From positions 66,364 to 130,363 of the forward strand of contig MNCI01008893.1 in NCBI GenBank assembly GCA_015680685.1: a DNA stretch of 64,000 nt, in the 5' to 3' direction. Made by a program: the position numbers and the translations under genes. Numbering within the stretch: position 1 is the first letter of the stretch; each line of letters begins with the position of its first letter. The DNA comes from Gnetum montanum. Taxonomy: Eukaryota; Streptophyta; Gnetopsida; Gnetales; Gnetaceae. The notes under the pieces were generated by a model. The model worked only from the letters and a program-made list of their open reading frames with translations, ran no database searches and was not told where the DNA came from. This document shows positions 46,620-57,246 of this stretch, piece by piece.

Positions 46620-46745
46620 CATTGGAATGGTAAGTGATGAGCGGCGAGGTATCCCTACACTCAACCATACAAATACGAGTGTTACACGTGTGATTCGGTT
46701 GAATTCCGCAGACTAAGTGCCTACTCATCACTTATCATTCCAACG
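46620..46745. repeat. Short LTR end inside a ~21-bp inverted repeat
   Basis: 'ttggaatggtaagtgatgag' (46623-46642) is matched in inverted form by 'ctcatcacttatcattccaa' (46723-46742), with one mismatch. The ~80 bases inside are the end of a family LTR (minus orientation, 'acactcaaccatacaaatac' near 46660). After 46745 the sequence recalls a primer site. Confidence 0.6.
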
Positions 46746-46776
46746 TTGCCAATTAAAGATATATTTTTGAAAAGGA

Positions 46777-46995
46777 TCCTTGAGAGTGTCCTTTCAAAGA
46801 GCATTCTCCTAGAGAGGGTCCTCGTCATCAGCATTCTTCGTGGAGCATCCTCGTTGAGAGCGTTCTATCGAAGAGTGCTCTCCCTGAGAGTGTTCTCCTT
46901 GAGATCGGCCTCTATTAGAGTGGCATCCGTGAGAGCGTTTTTCTTTAGAGCGCCGTGTGCTCTCATGTGTGTTCTCCTCGAGAGCGTTCTCCTCA
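46777..46995. repeat. Degenerate 15-bp minisatellite with open frame
   Basis: About 13 units of a consensus like 'ccttgagagcgttct', mostly exactly 15 bases, so both strands keep an open pentapeptide repeat frame. It replaces the Ser/Arg-rich part of gag, judging by the zinc knuckle that follows. Confidence 0.7.
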
Positions 46996-47260
46996 AAATC
47001 AAATGACAATGGTGGGTGTGACATTACCAATACAAACATTCTAAAGGATGTTGCCCTGTCATGTCACACTTGCAGGAATCTTGGATGCCTCTCCTACAAG
47101 ACTACGATAATGCCACACCTAGTGAGGAGATTCATTGGAGAACCAAAGAATTATATGATAGTGAAGATTGGAGTACGCAACCTGAAGTGGGGGTTTCTTA
47201 TAAACATAAATGAAGGCAACATCATCTCAACACACAGAAGAATAACTTACAAGATAAAAA
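46996..47260 (+). pseudogene. Gag zinc-knuckle scrap (plus strand)
   Basis: 'tgtgacatt' at 47017, then 'aaggatgttgccctg' at about 47044, align base by base to the knuckle of E2 (28816-28865), with small shifts. The sequence after it also follows E2 (cacttgcaggaatcttgg). It is a remnant of an E2-type element whose pol is absent before 47440. Confidence 0.6.
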
Positions 47261-47439
47261 TGAATCCCTACTAGCCACTACAAGCCTAACGTAAATCTTC
47301 ACTTCGTTTATTCGAATTATCTCTTTGTTCCCACGGATTCATTGTTATCTTCATTAATCATGATTGATTGATATTTTTGCAACTAGGGATGGATGGATAA
47401 GATCCTACTAGACAACATGCAGAATAGGAGGAATAATCA

Positions 47440-47697
47440 TTTAGCTGATTGCAACATCAAAAATGAATGGATGCAATAGTGCTATGGTGTTGACCATAAG
47501 GAGTATGATGCACTCACATTGGTAAAAAGGATCCACTACAAGTTTGTGGCCTTTCACCTAAACCCCATGGTGAGGCCTAGCAAGATAATTATTTCTTTTA
47601 CTTGTGCATGTGTTGCTTTGAGTGGGAGATTCCCTATTAACCTTCCACAGCTAATCTATCTAGAGATAGAGAAGTGGTTTAAAGAGAAGTACAACTA
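47440..47697 (+). pseudogene. Relic of the extra (post-pol) ORF
   Basis: Reads KNEWMQ*CYGVDHKEYDALT, then LVKRIHYKFVAFHLNPMVRP, SKIIISFTCACVALS and LPQLIYLEIEKWFKEKYN. It matches the E2 extra ORF at about 35860-36090 (KKWT*QCYGVDCKEFGMLTL..., LLQIIYLEIEKHFREN) residue by residue for most of its length. The direct join gag scrap to extra ORF without pol shows an internal deletion or a non-autonomous derivative. Confidence 0.75.
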
Positions 47698-48018
47698 AAT
47701 GGACAAGTACACATTAACCATCGCAACAAAAATCATCCACACCCGACATCTAAAGACAATAAGACAATAGATTAGTAATTTCATGAAAAAATAAAACATG
47801 CATGAAGAAATGAAAGATGAAAAAAAATGAAAAATAAGTAAAGAAATTAAACAAAATATACAAATAAGTGGCAAACGAATAAACGATGGTACATGAATTC
47901 ATTATCTATAACTTATTACCGTTTAAAGAGACATATATTTCCCCATTTCAAGTTTACGGATACTTTGTTCTTTCTTTAATCAGTCGATCTGCGAGATCGA
48001 GCATCAACAGAGGCAAAG

Positions 48019-48171
48019 ATGAAAGTAGTCAAAATGATGAAGAAACTGTTGAGCAAGATGAAGAAGAAAAACGAGGACAAGAAGCTGCCTCCCTCTGCGA
48101 GAGAGACTGCAGACAAGGTTTTGCCAAGGATTTCGGGATGCTTTCAATGTTATTTTCGCTTACATTTTAAG
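48019..48171 (+). CDS. Candidate first exon or captured gene fragment, unknown product
   Basis: From ATG 48019 a very Lys-rich frame reads MKVVKMMKKLLSKMKKKNED, then PPSARETADKVLPRISGC and FQCYFRLHFKM. It is followed by a good donor-like ATG|GTAAGC at 48171-48172. Base composition is less AT-rich and looks more coding than the neighbourhood. No continuation exon was found. The family is not recognised. It could be a host gene's first exon, a captured exon, or chance. Confidence 0.3.
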
Positions 48172-48529
48172 ATGGTAAGCCTAAACTTATTAGTGTACTA
48201 GCATAATTGCACTTATTAGTGTACTATAAGAGGCCCCACAAACTTATTAGTAAGCCTAAGCAATAAGAACATGACGTTGAAAGAGTCAGTGCATCATGCT
48301 AGTTTAACGTATTAGTGGATGATTGCGGTGGTACTTTGACCACGAAAGGTTTTGCAGGTGCTCGAGGTGGTACCTAGATGAAAATGAGGGGCCGCTTGCT
48401 CGTGGAGGTGGAGGGGATTGTTGCCTTGCTGGGAGGCACACAGATCACAAAAGGTTACCACAGAGGTTTAGGCTTACTATCTATGCCAATGAAATTTAAA
48501 ATAATAGACCATAGTGTACTATAGGGTAC

Positions 48530-49040
48530 AACATCTTATTTGAGTGGCATTGTACCTGAACACATTCTATGAATGGTGATGAGTGGTGGAGTAATCCAAC
48601 ACCCAACCATATAAGTCATAGGTGTTAATGTGTAACCAGATCATAATTTGTGAATGAGGCAATGTGAATATGCTAGTAATTGGTTTAAGTTTGAGACCAT
48701 TGTCTTCCCACATGGAGCTAGTGAAGTCTATGTATTATGGGCTACCATAGTGTACTATGGGCTAAGGTGTTCTAGTGGACTACGGTGGGCTGTAGTGGTA
48801 TGCAACTTTGCAAAAGTGCCTTTGGTTCTCTCTGAGCAGTTCTTAGATTTTCTCACACTAAGAGAATCACTAACCTTGAAATTTGTAGATGCTTAAATTT
48901 TGCCAACCCAAAAAACGTCAAGGGTAGGGGTATTTATGGGGTTTTGTTTAGCATGAAATGTAGGGCGACTACAACATGGCAAAGGGGATGGTTAGGACTA
49001 CACTGAGCATAGTCACTATTCATGTGATAAACAACTTATA
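48530..49040 (-). repeat. Decayed family LTR, minus orientation, abutting a plus-strand LTR scrap
   Basis: TGATGAGTGG at 48579 opens a stretch matching the E4 LTR ('cccaaccatat', 'gtcttcccaca'), with 'ggtatttatgggg' at about 48928 in the TATA position. Just left, 48530-48575 reads like the R region of the LTR in plus orientation ('tttgagtggcattgtacctg'). The right boundary is uncertain. Confidence 0.5.
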
Positions 49041-49639
49041 TAAATAAGAGACTGCTATATTACGATTTTTGTATTTGACTATATTATTTGTACATGGAGA
49101 ATCAACTTATAAGTTTGATAAACAAGATCCTTACCTCTACAATGAAGAACACAAGTAGTACTAGAATCTTCAACCATGTGAGTGCCATTAAAATACAAGT
49201 GTGAATTAAAATCCTTGTTTTAAGGTTGTAACTAGAGGTAGACTGGGTTCACTAGTATGTGATTTCTTAGAAAGAGGTTTAATAATTATAGCAGATGACT
49301 CTAATAATGGGGCTGATTTCAGAAGATCTATTATGATTTGGTCCTTGATGGAGTATTATGAAAGGTAGGATAGGTCAAATTTAGTGAGTGAGAAGTGTTT
49401 TCCATTTCACCAGGTGATTGTTATCATAGAGATTTGAAGTGATTGAACATAAGATGTTGTCATAGCATATTACATGAGCCTTTGTTCCCAGTAGGAAGTG
49501 CCTCCATTTTTTGAGAGAGTATGCAAGGCCTAAGCAAGATTTTTTCATATTACAATATCATATTTGGAAATTTGGGAATGGGTGAGAGATGTAATATATT
49601 GCAAAATCTATGCCATCTTTTTGTCATTGGCAAAGCATG

Positions 49640-50700
49640 GCCATGATAGAATGGTCAGATTGAAAGAGGTAAAGATAAAATGGAAGATCAAAATGAGGAG
49701 GATGAAGGACATGAAGATTAGTATGAGTATGCTTGATTTCCTTGAAGACCTCTTGACACTTTGATCCTAGTTAAAAGTGATGAATTTTTTAAGGAGATGG
49801 GATAAAGGATGAAATTGATAGATGAGGTTGTAACTGAAATGGTGAATTGATTAAAGACATCCTTGCAACATACACGTCTTTAAGGTACTTAGGTGGAGGG
49901 AGGTTTAAGATTGATTTTAATTTATTAAGATCTACCTCGATACCATTGGCCACAACAAGGAATGCTAGCATCTTACCTATCTTTATGTTGAAAATATACT
50001 TTTTGAAGTTTAGACGAAATTTATATTGATTGCATTAGGCTAAGACTATGTCAAGATTAGTGGGATAATTGGAAGCTATGAAAAACTTAATAGTTATATC
50101 ATTTATATAGTCATTGAACATTTTGAACATCATATCACTAAAGATAAATGTCATTACTTATTGATATGTTGCTTCAAATTTTTAATCCCAAAATACATTT
50201 TGATGTAGCAAAATATTCTTCATGAGGTCATAAAAGTTGTAAAACAATAATGTTTAAGATTAATTTGTATTTGGTTATAATCCAAAATATCAATCATGAA
50301 GGATAATAAATCATGAATGGTTGCTATGTCTATGCATTGATCAATATTCAACAATAAAAAGTCATCTTTTAATGAAACCTTATTAAGATTACAAAAATCG
50401 ATGCATATCCTAATGGCTCCGTTCTTCTTAGGAACAACTATCACGTTAGATACTTAATTCTAATAGTCCATTAGGTGTATAAAGCTTGTGTTATAGAGTT
50501 TGGTGATCTCTTTCTTAATAGCTAAGGCTAAGTTGGGTTTGATTTTCTTAGGGTTTTGCTTAATTAGCTTAGAACCCTCTTCAAGGATGATATTGTGTTG
50601 GACTAGAAATGGGTCTAAACTTGACATGTTGTCATATCCCTAGGAAGAGCCCATAGAATTATTTTGTAGTATGTCTAGGATGGAGGTATTAAGGCTTTTG
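49640..50700 (-). pseudogene. Reverse transcriptase relic of Tat-like element E5
   Basis: On the minus strand: VQHNIILEEGSKLIKQNPKK (about 50610-50550), KKEITKLYNTSFI, then VIVVPKKNGAIRICIDFCNL (50447-50388), SLKDDFLLLNIDQCID, LLSFMIDILDYNQIQI, and FTTFMTS. The catalytic box reads YIND at 50109-50098 where YIDD is expected, so it is dead. ANGIEVDLNKLKSILNLPPP follows near 49935. The DDF.L.NID pattern and the second RNase H at 46050-46470 point to the Tat lineage, different from E1 and E2. RT and RNase H are about 3 kb apart because foreign scraps lie between them. Confidence 0.78.
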
Positions 50701-51223
50701 GGAAATTTTTTCCCTATTTGTAGGACCTTATTCTCATTCTTATGATTGATGATGGCTAGTTCAGTAAGGGGATCATTGTTCAAAATTAGCTCTCAATCTC
50801 AAAAATCTAAGTTAGATTGAGAAATAAGGTCCTCCTCAATTATATCAGGGAATGATATCAAGAATTTTAAGGAATCATATGGGGATAAGTCTAGCAAGCT
50901 CTCATTGAGTGACCTAACGATATGGCTATGGAACCCATCCAAGATATGTTGTTCATGCAATTGGACAATGGAGTAGGTTCACTCTCATTTTAAATCACAT
51001 TCCAAAAATAAATCTAGATATTATGAATAGATAATTAATTTGATAGAAAAGAAGAAAACTATATATATTTAATTATTGCAAGAAGATTACAACAAAGTTC
51101 ATGAAACCCACAAAATATCCAAACACAACCTCTCTCACACTCAAATAATGTTGTAGCATATGAAGATCTATAACCATACAATGGTTATTCTCAATGCAAG
51201 ACACAACCAATAGAGCATCACTC

Positions 51224-52267
51224 TGATGAGCAGCAAGTATCCCCTACATCCAACCACATGACTCACAAGTGTTCACACACAATCTATTCAAATTACATGG
51301 ACTTGTTTACTTAGGTCACCGATATTCCTAGACATTGAATTATGTAGTTTTATGTTGTTATCTTTCCAATCCACACTTGTGTTAATCTATGTGTATGGTT
51401 AATTGTGGTTGAGGTATAAGATATATATATTTATGCTTTTTATTATTTTTATCCTCCTTTCTAAATGATTAATGAATAAATATTTAATTCTTAAATTAAC
51501 TAACTAATTAATTATTTCATTAACTAACTAGCCTAATGAACAATATTCATTTCCACTTGTTGTACACATCCTAAACATATATTAACACTATTGGGTTACC
51601 AAGTGTATCATATTGGGCATACCAAGTATCCACTACTGGGATTACCAAGTGTTAATCTATTATGCTCAAAGTGGTTGTATTCACATTGCTTATGAATGAT
51701 AAGACTAATTACTTAAGAACAAGAAAGTAAATTGTATGTAAATGGAATTACTGGAAAGTAGAGTTATGCTAGTCTAAGTGCGGTAATGAATAGATGAAAT
51801 CTCAATTTTATTGTCACTCATGCAATTGTGTTGAGGTACAGATGCACTTGAATAAAATGTTGTATAATCACTTGAATCCATGCTGCGGGCACTTAGAAGG
51901 AAAATATTCTAACTTTTACAGAAAGAAATTATAAGGTTTTGGCTAGGCTATGATCAAAAGATGCCAAATACACGATAGGTACTTACATATTTATAGGTAA
52001 ATATAGATACACCATTGATGGAGATACATTAACTCATTTCATTACATCGATTGGGGGTGCACTGATAAGGATGCATCAATGTAGCTAAGTTATAAAAAAT
52101 ATGATATAGCATCTATAATATAGCAAATGTAATGTAGCATCTATGATGTAGTAGCAAACTAAGATGCATCGATAGGGATGCTACAAAACAGATCGATGTA
52201 GCATCTACAATATAGCATCTACAACATCTTAGTTGATTGATACACTTAAAAAAATGATGCTTCATCA
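51224..52267 (-). repeat. 3' LTR of element E6 (1044 bp, minus orientation)
   Basis: TGATGA at 51224 and TCATCA at 52262-52267. Read on the minus strand, the TATA box is at 51996-51989 and the conserved family blocks lie between ('gggattaccaagtgttaat' near 51640, 'cttgttgtacacatcctaaa' near 51556). Outside the right end the pre-polypurine block is present ('tatccccatgac', then 'aactcgagaatgag' at about 52318), so this is the 3' LTR and the element extends to the right. Confidence 0.82.
51989..52267 (-). promoter_or_regulatory. U3 head of E6: GATGTAGCATCTA array and TATA box
   Basis: At least six variants of 'gatgtagcatctacaatata' fill 52030-52235. This is a third motif type, different from the GATATC (E1, E4) and CATCGAC (E2) arrays, in the same place upstream of the TATA box. 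Confidence 0.55.
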
Positions 52268-54426
52268 TATCCCCATGACTTAGCTATCAAACATATAAGG
52301 TTTCATCACTCTTTCACAACTCGAGAATGAGATCTTAATTCACAAGACATGAGAAAAACTAAGTTAAAAGTCACTCAATTAATTAAGAGCTACAACACAT
52401 TCATGCATTCTTCACATGTGCTCACTTGACATATCTTGACATATCACTCAAATATCTCTATGGTACAGGTATGAAACACAATCCATATTTATTAACCAAG
52501 CAAGACAAAAATCCTAGGAAAATCTTCTTCAAGATCAACTTGAAGATCCTTTGTTATTTTCATTTTTTTCTCTCATCTTTCAACTATTTCCAAACTTGGA
52601 ATGAAAATTTTTGAAGTTTCCTTGCCCATTCAAGTTGTCTCTAGCCTTTATAGGACATCTTATTGTCAAACTGGAAAAATAGGGAAGACATCTCATCTTA
52701 TCTAGAGACATCTTCAAAACTGTTGAGATGTCTTAGCCACATTGGAAACATCTTAGTTGAGATGTCTTAGCCATACTTGAGACATCTTAGCCGAGATTTT
52801 TTAGCCACTTCTAAGATGTTTCATTTAGACTTTATCTATACTTTGTCAAGACATCTCTCTTAACCCTAGGACGTCTCCTACAAGGTCTTCACTTAGCCTA
52901 GACATCTCTCTTGAGAGCCTAGATCCCAATCAAGATGACTCCATGACTTTGAAGGTGTTTCCATAGATCTTGAAACCTATAAAACACATGTAGAAAATAG
53001 AATAAGGGGATAGGAAGAGGTGGCATAGAGAAGAGGGAGTGTAATGACTTATTTGTAGCTTGGCCATAATGGAGGCAGGGTTGATGGACTAGGCATGTAG
53101 GTTGGGAGCCCTTAGTAGTGATGTTGTAAGAAGAGGTTTTGTAGCTAATAAAAAGATATGTGCAAGGAGAAACAACATGGAGAGCTATGAGATAGGGACA
53201 CATGGTGTGATAATCAATGGATTTCATAGTTGGGATCTCCAGCTATGTTATGGATGTGATGTGCCAATAAGAGAGGGCAATGACATTAGCCTTGAGTAGT
53301 AGATAGCTCTTCAAGATAATGTGTACAGAGAGTAAAAGTAGGATTTTGTATATGTAAGGGTTTGACATAAGAATAAAAAGAGGAGGTAAAAGTGAGGTGC
53401 AGAGTAATAAGAATTTCTAGGGATGTATGGAGTTCATAGAAGAAGGAAAAGATGGCAACATGTGCATAGGAGAATGTGAGCAAGATGATGACATGTTCAA
53501 TAGTTACAGGTTTGTTAAGTAAGCGGAAAATGATAAGTGATGACTTGGCCCTTACATGGTGTAGGTGGCCTGGGTAGTCCGTGCAAGGCTAGCACATGTA
53601 GCATTGGTAGTGTGACCCATAGGCACATACAAGACCAAACGGATATAGTGCATGTTTTTGTAACATTTCGTAGGCTTAGGCTATAAGGCATTACTTATAC
53701 AAAATATACATATATGTGGAAAAATAAAATAGTTCTTACTAAAAAAAATGGATGCTAAGAAATATTTTACAATTAATGAAGTAGGCATTCATAAGAAAGC
53801 ACATAGGGGCAAGAGAGAAATTCATAGAAAAATGTAAAATGTGATAAAAATAGTGATAATAGCCCTATGCATGTCAAACCTGACATATTCACTACCAAAG
53901 TAGAACATTACCTAATTTCCCAAGCCATAAATTAATAATGAAAGTGGTGTGATAATAACAGTAGAACTAATTATAACATAAATAGTTGAAATTATAAACT
54001 ACATTATGATCAAATAAAACCACATGAGAAGAAATTATAATATTATGGAAAAAAACCTATATGATTTGTTTTTGATGTTGCCATTGGTGATTGGTCAATT
54101 TATAGTTTCTATCTTTATTTTTCATGAAAATGCAATAATTATCTTATAGATCCTATGGGTCTTTATACATAATAAAGCTTTATTTCATTTCATTTCATAT
54201 GGAAATTCAAATTACATATACATTTAGTAGGCATTTGGTACTAACATTGCATAAAAAGTTAAAACCAACATATGTATATTGAATTTCAATGTAACCAACA
54301 TCCCAAAATAGAATTGGTTTGTATTGAAATAGACAAAACATAATACAAGTTCCACAACTAATACCAAATCCATAATCTTAGTTGAACATTATAGTGTAGA
54401 ATCCAACTTAAATAGAAATCAATATC
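52268..54426 (-). other. Interior of E6 next to its 3' LTR, no protein recognised
   Basis: Begins with the pre-polypurine region. 52640-52920 is built of repeats of 'gagatgtcttagcca' and its complement. The minus-strand frame at 52919-53227 has no known motif. A short inverted repeat lies at 54198-54292. Ends at the E4 target site TTAGT. Confidence 0.5.
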
Positions 54427-54431
54427 TTAGT

Positions 54432-55312
54432 TGATGAGTGGTGAGGTACCCCTACACTCAACCATACGGATACAAGCATTTCACACACGATCTGGTCGAA
54501 CTCCCCAAATAAGCAAGTTGTGGTATTTAGATAGTTACTCGTTGATCACAGTTCGCTATCTTCCCACCTGGACTAGTATTTTCTTTTTCACGTATGGTTT
54601 AGACCATAGTGAGGTGTATGATGTGGTTTCTAACCTAGTGCTACTCTTGGAGACAATGGAAAATAACTTTAATTAAGCTAGGAGGAAAAGGGAGAGAGAG
54701 TTAAGCTAAGAGGAAATAGGGGGAGAGAATCTAAACTAGCCTATGTGCAATGAGCATCCATTCCTTAATCATCTGTACACATCTTAGGCCTTATGTATAA
54801 CTACTACTAGGATTACCAAGCACATGGCCCAAGTATGCTATTGGGATACCAAGTAGTCACACTTAGATGCTTGTGATCAAGTTGTACACATTTCGTGTTT
54901 AATAAAAATAATAATTAAGTAATTAAACTAAGTGAATGCTGCAATGATTAAGTAATCTCGATCTTTATTTCTGGTCATGTGCGTGTCCAAGTATGTCACA
55001 CTCGAATAAATGATGCCGTACAATTACAATCATCACACTGCAGGCATGCACTGGGAGAAATGGTTGAGAAAGACTAAAAATGAAAACTAACTTCTAATTA
55101 AAAACCTATTAATTAACTCTTAAAACTAACTTATTACTGACCTCTATCTGACCTTCCCACTCCCTGTGCCTACATGTGTATTTATAGGCCTGCACAGGAG
55201 TTGCAATATTGCATATACAATATCGTGAGCCAGGTTGTGATATCACGTACACAATATCACATATGTGATATCATGGGTGCGATATTGTGACCTAATGAAT
55301 CATGATTCATCA
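54432..55312 (-). repeat. 3' LTR of E4 (881 bp)
   Basis: TGATGA at 54432 and TCATCA at 55307-55312. TATA box (minus strand) at 55186-55179. Outside, 'tatccccatgac' is the complement of the polypurine region. Confidence 0.92.
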
Positions 55313-57246
55313 TATCCCCATGACTGAATGAAAACTCATCCTCAAGTCAAAAAATATGAGAACAAGCCCCATTGATTACACAATGGATAGGTATGGGATT
55401 ATTAACTGACTAGGGATTTATTCATGCTGCAGTGTGGGATTGAACAAAACAAACTTAGGACATAGACATAGAATTACAAAATTTATTGGAACTCATGTGA
55501 TTCCTGGTGGTGGTCGATCCTCCATGGATGCCTTTCCTTTGTGCTATGCTCCAAGCTTCTAAGATTGATACCATTGAAGAAGTACCTAATGTTTCTCCTC
55601 TTCTATCCAAGGATTATGAGTCATCCATGCTGATGTTCCAATGTTTGATGGAGTTGGCACTTCCCATGGACACGGCAGCTGTGGGAACACTTGAGTGGCC
55701 TTGACATGCCATGCCATGGATAGCCGTTGTTCCTCTTCATAGGCTGGGGCCCTAACCTCTCCACCTTTTTCTTGGCCAAATTGTGCAAGGACAAGAGTTC
55801 TCTAATGGATGCTAAATGATTGTGCCTCCTACTCCACATGTTTTACATAAGGTCCTTGGTTTTTGCCTCCCCCTGGGCGTTTAGTTACACCTTGAGAAGG
55901 TCCTCCTTGTTGTCCTCTTTTAGGGGCCATCTATAATCACACAAAGATCAACTTTTAGTAAGGTTATTGAGAGAAGTTCAATTAATTCATACCTTACTCA
56001 TTGCCTTTAATAAATGTTGAATTCTTTACTTAGTGTGATTTTAGAGTTAGAAANACATAAAAGGACATGTAATGGTTTTGAGGAATTTTTGATAAAATGA
56101 TGACAAAGGAAAGAATAGATTTGGCAATGAAGTGCTCAAAGGGTATAAAATGATGTGGTGGTATGCAATAAGTACAAATTACAAAAGTCATGCAAGTGGG
56201 TCCTTCCCAAAGCAGGTTTCTACCTATGATGCCCTTACGTAACCACCCTAAAAATGTTCATAGGTACTAGAAGGGTTAAATGTAATCTACACTAGTTCCA
56301 CAAAACACACACATGTAGATACCACCGTGATGAGGTATGAATTCAATGCTACACAAGATATGGGTCACAAATTCATGAACAACAAGGTGAGGTGAATTGT
56401 AGAAGGGATTGCAGAGGTTGGAACATGAGGTAACTAACTTAAGGCACAATGAATCCTGAGTGTAGGGCATGATTAATGTGTCATTAAACCATTGCTCCAA
56501 ACTCAAGACCAAGTCCATTCCTTTGATCAATAACATTGCATTGCTTCATCCAATGATGGACAACCATAAGAGCACCATGACTGCAAGGCATATGATCACT
56601 TGGAATTTTGTACAAGGAGGAGTTATTTTGCTTTTTGGCACTCTTTTTTCTTCTTTTTTTTTTCATTTTTTGAAATGAATGCTTAAGATAGAGAAGCTGC
56701 ATACCTTCAGGCATGGGTGCATGTCTTTCTAGTGGGACCCCCTAGACAACATTGAGTTTTCTTGATTGAGTGCCTTTTGATTACTCTTACTCCCATTTTT
56801 CATTAGATCTATAAAAATCTTAGTACAACCAAGTTACATGATAACTCCTATAGATGTCACCAAAGAGAATCCACAAGTCCCCTTGATGTCATACCTTGAC
56901 CATTCCCTCTTATTCCATCATTTTTCACTTTGGGCATAATGAGCACAAAATTACTTTAAGTTTTGATGATTAGGAATATCATTGTACCCAAGGTAGAACC
57001 TCTTCTTAATAGAATGGGTGGATGGATGTTGTGGCCTCGCTGCTCAAATAATTAGTCACCTGAGACTTGATAGCATAGAACAACACCTCAACTAACGAGT
57101 TACATGAGTGCTTTATTCGTAGATGAGATTACTCATAAAAAGATAAAAAGACAGAAAGATAAAGCAATAAATTAAAAGGTGAAAAACTAAAAAATAAAAA
57201 GTTGAAAAATTAAAGAAATGGAAAAACATTTATTAATTTTGTGTTG
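55313..57246 (-). other. Noncoding tail of E4 between gag and 3' LTR
   Basis: No protein was recognised. Blocks shared with E1 and E2: 'agacatgcacccatgcctga' on the minus strand near 56728-56709, 'cctgctttgggaaggaccca' near 56215-56196, and 'gaggatgagttttcattcag' at about 55345-55326, just before the LTR. A single N at 56054 marks another contig join without visible duplication. Confidence 0.7.

Noticed and set aside
46777-46995. CRISPR-like array
   Set aside because: Units are contiguous 15-mers without spacers, in plant DNA; it is a minisatellite.
54198-54292. Small foldback element left of E4
   Set aside because: Arms of about 22 bases in very AT-rich sequence with several mismatches; weak evidence and no target duplication.
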